Shown one piece after another: positions 1 through 8,447 of a DNA stretch of 64,000 nucleotides. Both the position numbers and the translations under genes were made by a program. The stretch lies in assembly GCF_007752935.1 (NCBI RefSeq), contig NZ_CP036319.1:930001-994000 (forward strand). The letters are read 5' to 3'. The notes beneath the pieces are model-generated. The model saw only the letters and a list, made by a program, of their open reading frames with translations. It made no database searches and had not been told where the DNA came from. Source of the DNA: Crateriforma conspicua (lineage in GTDB: Bacteria > Planctomycetota > Planctomycetia > Pirellulales > Pirellulaceae). Within the stretch, counting starts at the first letter, position 1; each line of letters begins with the position of its first letter.

Positions 1-833
1 CAAGCCAAACCCGAGTCCACCGCTTCGGCGGTTTGCGGGGTTCCACCGTATCGTTTCATCAATTCCGCTTTGGTCGCCCCGCGGCGTCCACCGAACATCG
101 GATTGGTGACCTGGACCATCGGGCCGACACCGATGTTTGCCTCGGTCGGATCCTTCGGTTGGTCGACTTTCAGTGAATCGAATTCCAGCGGCGTGTCAAA
201 ATCGATGGGGGCGTCTTCGATGAATTCCGATTCGGCGTCACTGAGTGCGTCGACCGGATCGATCGAAAACTCTGCCAATGCATCGAACGAATCACCGGTG
301 GAATCGCCCAGCACCATCATCACGGTGCCCAAGCCTTCGCCGACCGGTGTGCTGATCAAACCCAAGATGACCAGCAAGATCAGGTGCACGATCATGCTGA
401 TCAGCCACGGCGGGGCTTTCTTGGACAGGTCTTCTTTGGGCTCTTCGGCTTCGCCGGACGGTTCAGCGGCGGCCGAATCGGCATCGGCATCCGGAGAGTC
501 ACCTTTGGGTGGCGCGGCAGATGCCGATGGTGACGCCTTGGCTGCGGGGGTCGCCGGCGTATGAGGCTTCGCTTTCGTCGCGGCCGGATCGGGCAGTTCG
601 TCGAGTTCGCCCCGCCAGCGGACGCCTTTGGCCGAACCGACACCGGTGGGCGGGGGCGGCAACGGTGGTTCGCCCGTCGTGGCGGATTGTTTGCGTCGGC
701 CTTGATGGGATGTCGGCGGCGGCGGTGGGACCAGCGGCGGCGTTGGCGGCGACGCATCGGCGGGGGAGCCGTTGGGGACCGATGGTCCGGCCGACGATTT
801 GGACGAGTCGATCGAAGGTTCGAGATTCGACAT
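1..833 (-). CDS. Proline-rich membrane-anchored protein, N-terminal part (runs off left edge)
   Basis: The reading frame is open from an ATG at 833 to the window edge, giving 277 visible residues and no stop. Residues 1-140 are low-complexity and rich in Pro/Ala/Ser, with a run of prolines near residue 35. One membrane helix (about 143-163, WLISMIVHLILLVILG) follows, then an acidic linker. The visible part ends in KRYGGTPQTAEAVDSGLA, which resembles the lead-in to prenyltransferase/squalene-oxidase-type alpha/alpha repeats in large planctomycete membrane proteins. That family call is inference, because the repeats themselves lie outside the window. The N-terminus is probably cytoplasmic. The gene is divergent from the next one. 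Confidence 0.6.
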   Translation of the reverse strand, partial: MSNLEPSIDSSKSSAGPSVPNGSPADASPPTPPLVPPPPPTSHQGRRKQSATTGEPPLPPPPTGVGSAKGVRWRGELDELPDPAATKAKPHTPATPAAKASPSASAAPPKGDSPDADADSAAAEPSGEAEEPKEDLSKKAPPWLISMIVHLILLVILGLISTPVGEGLGTVMMVLGDSTGDSFDALAEFSIDPVDALSDAESEFIEDAPIDFDTPLEFDSLKVDQPKDPTEANIGVGPMVQVTNPMFGGRRGATKAELMKRYGGTPQTAEAVDSGLA

Positions 834-1382
834 CCGCGCCCCCGTCGCAGCAGCGTCAAAAGATGATGGAAGATCAGAAAAGTTGCAGGCGGCGAACGGT
901 CAACCGGATGGCCGGTGAGATTCCCCCGGGTTGCCCACTGCATGAGGACGATTACGTCGACGCGATCGTTCGGAAAAAGTCCCACTTTCCCCGGTGAGAC
1001 AGCTTCCAGTGGGCAACGATGCTTGACGGGATCGGCTTCGTGACGTTCCAGTCTAGCACGGTGATCCGTCGGATGACAAAACGATTTGGTGCGAAGACGA
1101 CGCCGCGGCGGATCGGCCCGTCTGCGGCACTGGATCGGTCCCGGGGTGTGACGTCGGCGCGTGATGTCGGTAACGATGAATCGGATGATGCAGGCTTTGC
1201 GGGATAGGATCGGTCAAAAGACACCCGTCAAAAGGACCCCGGCGATGCGAGATCACCAATCAAACGATTCCTTGGCGGTGTCGCGTGGATTCTCCAACGG
1301 ACGCCCGGTGCCACCGTTGTCTAGCCGCCGGTTGGATGTCGGCCACGCGGTCGCGGCGGTCCAGCGGAAACACTGTATACCC
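834..1382. other. Intergenic region between divergent genes
   Basis: These 549 bases hold no convincing gene. The open frames in them translate to Arg/Pro-rich sequence typical of antisense or random GC-rich frames. Promoters for both divergent neighbours should lie here, but I see no clear consensus. Confidence 0.5.
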
Positions 1383-2498
1383 ATGCCCACGCAGGCGTTC
1401 AGGGCCATCCTGGTCGTCGTGCTGCTGTGTTGTTCCGGCCCGGTCCGATCGCAAAGTGCGGTCCAATCGCAAAGCGGTCTGTCGCCGGGTTCGGGGTCGG
1501 CGGAAGCTGTCGGCGAACAACAGCCGAATCGGCCCGTCGGGACGGACGCGTGGGTCTGGATTCAGCCCTCGATGCCCAGTCGCTTTGCCGATGCAACACG
1601 ACCGGTGGACGCGGCGGTTGGCGGTACAGAGGACAACGGAGCGGGGGCCAGACTCGATGAGGCATTCCGTTGGTTTCCCGATCCGATTCGCCGGCTGAGA
1701 GTTCAGATCATTCGCTTTGATGCCCGGCGATTGGAATACGTCCAGACCGCCGATCAGCCGGAAGCCAGCGTGGTCGCCGCGGATCGAGTGGTGTGGGCGA
1801 TGCCGATTCGGTGGCAGCCCGGTCAGCGTCAGGCCATCGACGCTTTGGTTCGTGGCGATGACGACGCGGCGTTGCGAGCACTGTTGCAGCAAACCGAACA
1901 GAGGCCGGCGGTCTGGTTACAGCAGTGGTTGTCGATGGCTGCCGCCCAGGCCGCATCGCGCAGCGGACGTTCGGAGATCGCGTTGGAGATCGTCCGGCAA
2001 TTGGATCGACGGCCGTTGCCGCCGATGGTCGTCGGCTGGCTGCCCGTTCGCTGGTTGTCTTCATCGGAACGGCCGGGCGGAATCGACGCCCAGGCGGCAC
2101 GCGCGGCCCTGGCCGATCCCTCCGATGCGGTGCGATTGGTCGCCGCATCGGCATTGTTGGAAAAGGATCGTGCCGCGGCTTCGGCCGTGTTGGCCAGGCT
2201 ATCTGGTGGACAGCAACGACCGCTGATCGCCGCACTGGCGTCCGCCCAGATGTTGCGGACGATGAATCCGGCACAGTGGACCGAAGATCTGGCCGTCAAT
2301 TTGCGTCGTGTGGAGACCCTGCCGCTGGCGATTCAGATGGGGCCGTTGTCGATGGCGGCCGAACGCACGGACAGGGCTGGCCTGGATTCGACCGCCGAAG
2401 ACCTGGAAACGTCGCTTCGTTGGGCCCCGGTCGCCCCCCATCCGGTGCGGCCCGAAACGCTGCAGATGTTGGTCGGCGGGACCGTGGGAGGGCCCTGA
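1383..2498 (+). CDS. Exported HEAT-like repeat protein of unknown function
   Basis: 371 residues from the ATG at 1383. This start gives a clean signal peptide (MPTQAFRAILVVVLLCCSG, then SQS); the frame is open further upstream but that part looks non-coding. The mature protein is rich in Ala/Leu/Arg. From about residue 180 it has helical segments (AARAALADPSDAVRLVAASAL, ALASAQMLRTMNPAQW) that resemble degenerate HEAT repeats. No catalytic motif is visible. It is probably periplasmic. It is followed about 105 bp later by rplM, but nothing suggests functional linkage. Function unknown. Confidence 0.75.
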   Translation: MPTQAFRAILVVVLLCCSGPVRSQSAVQSQSGLSPGSGSAEAVGEQQPNRPVGTDAWVWIQPSMPSRFADATRPVDAAVGGTEDNGAGARLDEAFRWFPDPIRRLRVQIIRFDARRLEYVQTADQPEASVVAADRVVWAMPIRWQPGQRQAIDALVRGDDDAALRALLQQTEQRPAVWLQQWLSMAAAQAASRSGRSEIALEIVRQLDRRPLPPMVVGWLPVRWLSSSERPGGIDAQAARAALADPSDAVRLVAASALLEKDRAAASAVLARLSGGQQRPLIAALASAQMLRTMNPAQWTEDLAVNLRRVETLPLAIQMGPLSMAAERTDRAGLDSTAEDLETSLRWAPVAPHPVRPETLQMLVGGTVGGP

Positions 2499-2524
2499 CA
2501 TTCGTCGGAAACAAAGGCGATATT

Positions 2525-2557
2525 AGGACTTGCCGCCAAAAGGACTTGCCGATAGAT
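2525..2557 (+). promoter_or_regulatory. Candidate promoter with direct repeat upstream of rplM
   Basis: AGGACTTGCCG occurs twice (2525-2535 and 2541-2551). TTGCCG at 2530 and ATAGAT at 2552 are 16 bases apart and could serve as -35 and -10 boxes. The start of rplM is about 47 bases downstream. Read by eye only; the repeat is certain, the promoter role is inferred. Confidence 0.3.
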
Positions 2558-2603
2558 TCCGCGATTCGTTCTAGCAAGTTCCTTAAGATTTAAAGTCAGT
2601 CTC

Positions 2604-3053
2604 GTGGCGGTTCAGCGAACCTTCATGGCCAAACCCGGCCAAGTCGAACAACACTGGTATCACGTCGATGCATCGGACGAAGTCCTGGGCCGGCTGGCCG
2701 GCGACATCGCCGTCGTGCTGATGGGCAAGCATAAGCCGGAATACACACCGCACGTCGATTGTGGTGACTTCGTCGTCGTGACCAACGCCGAAAAAGTGGC
2801 CATGACGGGCAACAAGATGAGTGATCGGCACTACACGTGGTACACCGGCTATCCCGGGCTGCATCTGGAAAGCTATGGCGATCGTCGCGACCGCAAGCCG
2901 GAAGATCTGATTCTGCACGCCGTGCGTCGCATGCTGCCCAAGAACAAGTTGGCCGCAAAGATGCTGAAGAAGCTGAAGATCTACAGCGGCTCAGAGCATC
3001 CGCACACGGCTCAACAGCCTTCGGAATTGCAGCGAACCAGCAAAAAGGTCTGA
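2604..3053 (+). CDS. rplM: 50S ribosomal protein L13 (uL13)
   Basis: 149 residues from a GTG start; an in-frame ATG at codon 8 is an alternative. The family hallmarks are present: WYHVDASDEVLGRLA near the N-terminus, GKHKPEYTPHVDCGDFVVV, and the C-terminal KKLKIYSGSEHPHTAQQP. L13 is an early-assembly protein of the large subunit that binds 23S rRNA. It is followed 105 bp later by rpsI, the usual rplM-rpsI pair in bacteria, so the two are probably co-transcribed. Length is normal for the family. Confidence 0.97.
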   Translation: MAVQRTFMAKPGQVEQHWYHVDASDEVLGRLAGDIAVVLMGKHKPEYTPHVDCGDFVVVTNAEKVAMTGNKMSDRHYTWYTGYPGLHLESYGDRRDRKPEDLILHAVRRMLPKNKLAAKMLKKLKIYSGSEHPHTAQQPSELQRTSKKV

Positions 3054-3158
3054 CACCGACGTGTCGACTTGAAAGTCAGGGCCTCAGTCGATGAGGCGGC
3101 TTTTCATTAACGTCACATCCATCCGCGTCCCGTTCATCATCGCACCAAACAGCATTCC

Positions 3159-3572
3159 ATGGTTTCCATCAAAAAGGACAAGATCAGCGGCGATTGCCTG
3201 GGCACCGGCCGACGCAAAAGCAGCGTCGCTCGTGTCCGTATCCGTTCCGGCAGCGGCAAAATCGTGATCAACCGTAAGCCGATCGAAGAGTATTTTGCCA
3301 ACGAACAGGACGTTGCCGCGATCCGTTCGACCCTGGATGCCGTGGAATTGGGCGACAAGCTGGATGTGTTCGTGCGTGTCAGCGGCGGCGGAATGACCGG
3401 CCAAAGCGGTGCCGTCCGCATGGGCCTGGCTCGTGCCTTGACCGGATACGACGAATCGTTGCACGAAACCCTACGCGACGGCAACTTCCTGACTCGCGAT
3501 TCGCGAATGAAGGAACGGAAGAAGCCCGGTCTGCGTGGTGCCCGTCGTGGCGTCCAGTTCAGCAAGCGTTAA
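3159..3572 (+). CDS. rpsI: 30S ribosomal protein S9 (uS9)
   Basis: 137 residues from ATG. The core GTGRRKSSVARVRIRSGSG and INRKPIEEYF match S9. The C-terminal tail KKPGLRGARRGVQFSKR is the basic extension that reaches the P-site tRNA in the ribosome. The protein has the usual length plus about seven extra N-terminal residues. It is the downstream partner of rplM. A likely terminator lies about 145 bp after the stop. Confidence 0.97.
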   Translation: MVSIKKDKISGDCLGTGRRKSSVARVRIRSGSGKIVINRKPIEEYFANEQDVAAIRSTLDAVELGDKLDVFVRVSGGGMTGQSGAVRMGLARALTGYDESLHETLRDGNFLTRDSRMKERKKPGLRGARRGVQFSKR

Positions 3573-3716
3573 TACGCCGCTGGCTACATTCCGACTGGTG
3601 TTTGCGTCAGTTTTCGCTACGATCTGACGCACCGGGATCTTTGGCGCGTCGCTTGCACCGTCATGCATGGGTTCTGTATCCTGCCAAGCCGTCATGGGCC
3701 ACCAGGTGTGGTGACC

Positions 3717-3751
3717 GGCCGGTTTCTCTGAAAAATCGGCCATTTTCTCTT
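3717..3751 (+). terminator. Probable rho-independent terminator after rplM-rpsI
   Basis: GGCCGGTTT pairs with AAATCGGCC (one G-T wobble) around a short loop (3717-3741) and is followed by the T-rich ATTTTCTCTT. It sits between rpsI and infA on their strand. Confidence 0.45.
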
Positions 3752-3810
3752 CTCGGGCTCGGTGCCCGAAAAGCGGCAGCAGGTTTCATCGGTAAACGGA
3801 AATATCAGTT

Positions 3811-4032
3811 TTGGGAAAAAAAGAAGAGGCCTTCGAAGTCGAAGGTACTGTCACGCAAGCCTTGGCAAACACTCGGTTCCGCGTGCAATTGGAAACAGGT
3901 AACGAAGTCATGGCGCACGTCGCCGGGCGCATGCGGAAGCACTTCATTCGGATCGTCCCCGGTGACAAGGTTCGCGTTGAACTGTCGCCCTACGATCTGA
4001 CGAAGGGCCGAATCACCTATCGCGAACGCTAA
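3811..4032 (+). CDS. infA: Translation initiation factor IF-1
   Basis: 73 residues, the normal length, starting with TTG (no ATG is available in a sensible position). The whole protein aligns with IF-1 from memory: [32 protein letters not shown], and the C-terminal [24 protein letters not shown]. It is an OB-fold protein that occupies the A site of the 30S subunit during initiation. Here it stands outside the ribosomal-protein clusters and is followed after a short gap by an FKBP lipoprotein gene. Confidence 0.96.
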   Translation: MGKKEEAFEVEGTVTQALANTRFRVQLETGNEVMAHVAGRMRKHFIRIVPGDKVRVELSPYDLTKGRITYRER

Positions 4033-4093
4033 CACTTCATCGATCGTCGCTATGCTTGATTCTGTACGTTCAAATGGCAATTCCAGCGTCGCG

Positions 4094-4546
4094 ATGCGGC
4101 GATTCGGTTTTGCTTCATTCGCAGTTTGTCTGGCCATCACACTGGTCGGTTGTAACGTACAGACCCGCAGCAGCAGCCCGGGCCCGATCGATGCGGACGC
4201 TCCGGAAGAATTTTCGTCCACCGATTCGGGGCTGCAGTATCGGATCCTGCGTAAGGGCAACGGGAACATGCCGGGCCCGACCAGTCGCGTCGTCGTTGAT
4301 TACGTGGGCACGTTGGACAACGGCATCGAGTTTGATAGCTCGTACCGTCGATCCGATCCGACGTCGTTTCGTCTGACCGATGTCGTTCGTGGCTGGACCG
4401 AAGGTCTGCAGCTGGTCAGCGAAGGCGGGATGATTGAGCTGAAGATCCCGGCGGAAATGGGTTATGGCAATTCGCCGCCACCCGGCAGCGGAATTCCGAT
4501 CGGCGCGACGTTGAACTTCATCGTCGAATTGCACGAAATCAAGTAG
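4094..4546 (+). CDS. FKBP-type peptidyl-prolyl isomerase lipoprotein
   Basis: 150 residues from the ATG at 4094. An in-frame ATG at 4052 adds 14 residues, but the later start gives a compact lipoprotein signal (MRRFGFASFAVCLAITLVGC) with the lipobox LVGC. The FKBP domain covers about residues 45-150: SGLQYRILRKGNG, VVVDYVGTLDNGIEFDSSY, WTEGLQLVSEGGMIELKIP, and MGYGNSPPPGSGIPIGATL. It should catalyse proline isomerisation on exported proteins from a membrane anchor. It lies on the same strand just after infA and may share its transcript. Confidence 0.92.
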   Translation: MRRFGFASFAVCLAITLVGCNVQTRSSSPGPIDADAPEEFSSTDSGLQYRILRKGNGNMPGPTSRVVVDYVGTLDNGIEFDSSYRRSDPTSFRLTDVVRGWTEGLQLVSEGGMIELKIPAEMGYGNSPPPGSGIPIGATLNFIVELHEIK

Positions 4547-4568
4547 GCCCGGCGGCAGACCGCGATAC

Positions 4569-5336
4569 CTAGCCGCGTAGAAACACCGGTTGGCTTTCTT
4601 TGCTGCTAGCCGCATCGTATCGATAACCGTCGGCGTCGAACGTTTGCAGTTTCTTTGGCGTTTTCGCTTTTTTGCGAATCGCCCACGATGCCATTGTCCC
4701 TCGTGCGACTTTGGCAAAGACCGTGATCATCTTGTACTCGCCGTCTTTGTTTTCCTTGAAGACGGGGGTGATGATCGGGAACGGAAACGTCTTTGGACCG
4801 ATCGCTTTCAGGTATTCCTGGGATGCCAAGTTCAATAGGAACTTTGCACCGGTCGTCTCCATCGACTTGATCAAACGGTCCCGGACCTTGTCACCCCAGA
4901 ACGCGTAGAGGTCTTTTCCGCGTTCCGTCTTCAGCGACGTGCCCATCTCCAATCGGTACGGAAGCATCAGGTCCTTGGGACGCAGCACGCCGTACAGTCC
5001 CGACAAAATGCGAAGGTGATCCTGGGCATAGTCCCATTGTTTGGGCGTCCATTGGTCCGTTTTCAGCCCGCGATAGACGTCGCCTTGGAAGGCACACGCC
5101 GCCGGCCGACCGCCATTTCGTGCGGTGGGGATCTCCCAGTCTTGGAATCGTTGGTGATTCAATTCGGCCAACGAATCGCTGATGCCCATCAGGTCGCGAA
5201 GCGCATTCGGGGTTGCTTCGGCCAGTTGTGACGCCAGTTGTTGGCTGTCGTCGGGGAATGGGATCTTGGTCGTGCCAGTGAGGGAGACGGGCGAATCAAA
5301 GTCCAGGGTTTTCGAGGGCGACAAAATCGACAGCAT
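4569..5336 (-). CDS. yaaA: Peroxide stress protein YaaA (UPF0246/DUF328)
   Basis: 255 residues from ATG, the usual family length. Hallmarks are the N-terminal MLSILSPSKTLDF, the block FQGDVYRGL, LSGLYGVLRPKDLMLPYRLEMG, LNLASQEYLKAI, and near the C-terminus FKENKDGEYKMITVFAKVARGTMASWAI. In Escherichia coli YaaA limits free iron and damage under hydrogen peroxide. The ferritin gene next door on the same strand fits an iron/oxidative-stress theme, although the 122-bp gap leaves co-transcription open. It is convergent with the FKBP gene. Confidence 0.93.
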   Translation of the reverse strand: MLSILSPSKTLDFDSPVSLTGTTKIPFPDDSQQLASQLAEATPNALRDLMGISDSLAELNHQRFQDWEIPTARNGGRPAACAFQGDVYRGLKTDQWTPKQWDYAQDHLRILSGLYGVLRPKDLMLPYRLEMGTSLKTERGKDLYAFWGDKVRDRLIKSMETTGAKFLLNLASQEYLKAIGPKTFPFPIITPVFKENKDGEYKMITVFAKVARGTMASWAIRKKAKTPKKLQTFDADGYRYDAASSKESQPVFLRG

Positions 5337-5458
5337 GGATCATTCGGTCGGACGGAAGATCGGTCCGGTGTCACGACTTCGTTTGACTGGAAATCGCGGC
5401 CACCGGTTTGATGGGTTGATTAAACGTGCACAAGTGAAACGACGCTTGCGGCAGTAAT

Positions 5459-5971
5459 TCAGCCGGCATCGCCTTCGGAATCCGAACCGGTGCGTTGACC
5501 CACTTGGTCATCGATCATCAACAGGCCCATCGGGTTGTCGCCGACTTTACGAAGCTTTTCAACGATCGACAGCACCGTCGATTCTTCTTCGACCTGCTCG
5601 CTGACGAACCACTGCAGGAATGCAATCGCCGCGTGGTCACTATGCTTGGCCGCCAAGTCCACCAATTGGTTGATCTTTCGGGTGACCAGGCACTCGTGTT
5701 GGTAGCTGTCTTCGAAAGCTTCCAGCACGCTGCCGAATTCGATTTTCGGGGTATCGATCTGTTGCAAGATGACTCGGCCGCCACGTTCGTTGATGTGGTC
5801 GACGAACTTCATCGCATGCATGCGTTCTTCGTCGGCTTGCAGTTGCATCCAGGACGCCATGCCGTCCCAGTTTTCGGCGGCAAAGTAGTTCATCATCGAA
5901 AGGTAAAGATACGACGAATAAAACTCGGCGTTCAGGTGATCGTTAAACGCGTCTTGGATTTCTTGGTGCAC
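5459..5971 (-). CDS. ftnA: Bacterial non-haem ferritin
   Basis: 170 residues from a GTG start. A four-helix ferritin fold is evident: LNAEFYSSYLYLSMMNYFA, MASWMQLQADEERMHAMKF (with the ExxH ferroxidase ligands), FEDSYQHECLVTRKINQLVDLA, and FLQWFVSEQVEEE. It stores iron as ferric oxide in a 24-mer in the cytoplasm. Its length and helix pattern match FtnA-type ferritin, not bacterioferritin; I see no haem-binding Met context. It is upstream of yaaA on the same strand, 122 bp away, so a joint iron-stress role is plausible. Confidence 0.93.
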   Translation of the reverse strand: MHQEIQDAFNDHLNAEFYSSYLYLSMMNYFAAENWDGMASWMQLQADEERMHAMKFVDHINERGGRVILQQIDTPKIEFGSVLEAFEDSYQHECLVTRKINQLVDLAAKHSDHAAIAFLQWFVSEQVEEESTVLSIVEKLRKVGDNPMGLLMIDDQVGQRTGSDSEGDAG

Positions 5972-6114
5972 GACATTGTGTCCGGCAGGAAAGGAAGCGA
6001 CTTGGAAGGCCTAGCCCGCAATCTATCACGCCATCGAGATCGATCCCACGAGGGAAATTTGACGGAATGGTATGTCATCGACCATGCGCTATTGCACGGC
6101 GATGTCGGCGGGAT

Positions 6115-7404
6115 TCATTCCGTTGCGGAAGCATTTTCGGACCGCCTGCGACCGGCGACCGCAGCGTAGGCCAGCAGGTCACTGCGGTCCAAGCAGTGGT
6201 CGCGGAGCCGCTTTTCCACCGCGACCGATTGGTCCGCCGGGACGTCGCCGAGCAATTCGATCAAACGTGCGATGTACGTTTGCAACGGAATCTCAGCCGG
6301 CATTTTGTCGATCATGACCGACAGGGCTTTGGCGGGCTGGTCCGATCTGGCCAGCAGTTCCGCGTACGTTTCGATTGCACCGGTTCCGTGTACCGACGGA
6401 TCAACCGTGTCGGCTTTGCGTGCGAACAATCGCAGATTGTCCGGCACGTCGTGTCCGAGCAACGTTCGATAAAACGCGCGGTACATCGGATAGAATTCGG
6501 CAAAAGGTTCATCGCCAGGGTATTGGAATTGGCTGTTCAGCTTGGAACCATAGTTAGTAAGCTCCAGGGCCATTTCCAGTTGTCGTGGATCGGTCAGCAC
6601 ACTGGCGATCTTAACCGTGGACGCCAAGTGGGTTGTGTCCAGGTGGTAGCCGCCACCGGCCAAAAGATCCGGATTTTCTTCCAGCAGTTTCCCGAGCGAC
6701 TTTGAGGCAAGCTGACCGGCATCGGGGGCGGGCGACGAGTCTTTGATCCGGCCGTGGATGTCTTGTCGTACGAGGTCGGTAAGCTCGTTGTAAAAGTGCA
6801 GCAGCAGTTTTTCCGCTGCGGCTTGGCGTTCGGCCAACGGCATTCCCGCGATCGTTTGTTCGTACATCGTGATGCTGTTGCACGTGCCTTGATGCTCCAG
6901 CACCAATTCGTAGCCACGACCGACGTCGATCGCTTCGTGCACCAGCACCTGGATCAGTGCATCGTAATTGTCGTCGTCAACATCGACCGATGACATCAGT
7001 CGACGCACCAATTCGCGATCTCCGATCGGCCGAAGGTACATCCAGCCTTCCATCACGCGACCTTGTTGGATCAACATCGCGCCGGCTTCGCGGCACCCCC
7101 GCAGCAACCCGTCCTCCAAACGTCGCTCGGTCTCCGGTGAATGCTGGTTTTCATCGGACGTGGCGACCGCGGGCAGGCCCAATTCTAACCGTGTCGCCAT
7201 CTTCATGGCCTCAAATAACTCAACCGGCTGACCCTGCGCCCGATAATGTGCCAGCATTTGGCGAACGATGCTTGCTGCGTCATCCGTGGTGTCACGCAGT
7301 CGCGTGGTGAAGTCTTCGGTGCGGTCGTTCAAAACGGTGGAAACCTGTGTGTCGGCGGGGCGTCTGGGATCAAGGCCGGGGACGCGATTCGGCGTAAGTG
7401 TCAA
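6115..7404 (-). CDS. Conserved planctomycete protein of unknown function
   Basis: 429 residues from a TTG codon; the true start is uncertain and could lie slightly downstream (first internal Met at residue 50). The sequence is acidic and mostly helical. It has no signal peptide or membrane helix, so it is probably cytoplasmic. Distinct stretches are GRVMEGWMYLRPIGDRELVRR and HGTGAIETYAELLARSDQPAKAL, the latter suggesting helical-repeat packing. I do not recognise the family. It lies between ferritin and a TPR protein on the same strand, with gaps of about 140 bp each side. Confidence 0.75.
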   Translation of the reverse strand: MTLTPNRVPGLDPRRPADTQVSTVLNDRTEDFTTRLRDTTDDAASIVRQMLAHYRAQGQPVELFEAMKMATRLELGLPAVATSDENQHSPETERRLEDGLLRGCREAGAMLIQQGRVMEGWMYLRPIGDRELVRRLMSSVDVDDDNYDALIQVLVHEAIDVGRGYELVLEHQGTCNSITMYEQTIAGMPLAERQAAAEKLLLHFYNELTDLVRQDIHGRIKDSSPAPDAGQLASKSLGKLLEENPDLLAGGGYHLDTTHLASTVKIASVLTDPRQLEMALELTNYGSKLNSQFQYPGDEPFAEFYPMYRAFYRTLLGHDVPDNLRLFARKADTVDPSVHGTGAIETYAELLARSDQPAKALSVMIDKMPAEIPLQTYIARLIELLGDVPADQSVAVEKRLRDHCLDRSDLLAYAAVAGRRRSENASATE

Positions 7405-7543
7405 AGCGTCTTTCGATCATTCTGGGGCCACGGTCATTCCAAACGCTTTGGATCTTGTTGGCAAGCCGGTCCAGCCGATCCGTGGCAATGGATGTTGTCG
7501 GTAGAGCGGCAAGACGTATGAAATGACAAAGGGTTGGCGGGGA

Positions 7544-8356
7544 TCACGATCCGGTCGCGTCCGATCGCAGTTCCGTCTGAACGTCTTGCAGAGCCTTTTC
7601 ATAGTGCTTCAGCGTCGCGGTCAGTCCCAGCGTACGAGCGGTGTCGCACAACAAACGCAATGCCGCCAAGCGAATCTTCGGTGGGGCGATGATTTCACGC
7701 CGCAGCGCACACAGCCGCAACGATTTCAGCGCTGATTCGGATTCCCCCAGTGCAAGTTCGCTGCGGGCACGCATCAGAAATGCTTGAGGCGAATATTCAT
7801 CACAGTTCAACGCCGGCTGAACGGCATCGATGGCGTTTTGAAAATCACCGGCGTCAAAGTGGGCTTCGGAAAGGATCACACACAAGTGCTTCAACGACGC
7901 ATCGCGTTTCAAACGCCCGGTGCAAATTTCAATGCGTTGTCGGATCCAATCCCTCTGACTGCGAACCAGTTCTTCGTCGGCTTCGGCCGAATTGACTCGG
8001 CTGGCCAAGTCGTTGGCTTCGCGGAACTGCTGCAGCGATCGAGCCAGAATGGCTTCTTCCAACTGCCACTGCACGTCATTGTTATCGGGGAAAATCTTGG
8101 CGGCTTGTGCCAGTACCCGCTTTGCTTCCAGCGGCCGATGTTCGTCACGGTACAGCCGTCCCAGTTCCAGGAATTGGTCGACGTTGCCGTGGTTTTCCCG
8201 AATCGCACGTTCCAAATGCTGACGTCGTTCCAGCTGGACCTTCGGTTCCATCACAGCCTTGCCGGGCTGTGGGTCGGGGACCTTTTGCTGAAGCGAATCG
8301 TCGGGGGAATCCATCGGGCCGTCGCACGGCGGAGACTGGGAATCGGGGAACGTCAC
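7544..8356 (-). CDS. Tetratricopeptide-repeat protein
   Basis: 270 residues from GTG at 8356; an ATG at 8314 is an alternative. TPR-like helix pairs are visible: VDQFLELGRLYRDEHRPLEAKRVLAQAAKIFP (about 58-90) and AHFDAGDFQNAIDAVQPAL followed by AFLMRARSELALGESESAL (about 165-220). There is no signal sequence or catalytic motif. It is probably a cytoplasmic scaffold; partners unknown. It is followed downstream on the same strand by the unknown 429-residue protein. Confidence 0.75.
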   Translation of the reverse strand: MTFPDSQSPPCDGPMDSPDDSLQQKVPDPQPGKAVMEPKVQLERRQHLERAIRENHGNVDQFLELGRLYRDEHRPLEAKRVLAQAAKIFPDNNDVQWQLEEAILARSLQQFREANDLASRVNSAEADEELVRSQRDWIRQRIEICTGRLKRDASLKHLCVILSEAHFDAGDFQNAIDAVQPALNCDEYSPQAFLMRARSELALGESESALKSLRLCALRREIIAPPKIRLAALRLLCDTARTLGLTATLKHYEKALQDVQTELRSDATGS

Positions 8357-8447
8357 GCCATTTTAGCAGGAACCGATTGGCCCGGCGTCGCAACACGATC
8401 GTCTTGCCATCGGCTGGAACCAGCGGGGGCACCGGGCGACACCCAGG

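Noticed and set aside
401-985. A 194-residue Arg/Pro-rich frame near the left edge
   Set aside because: The same strand carries, in another frame, the proline-rich membrane protein with a clear helix and start.
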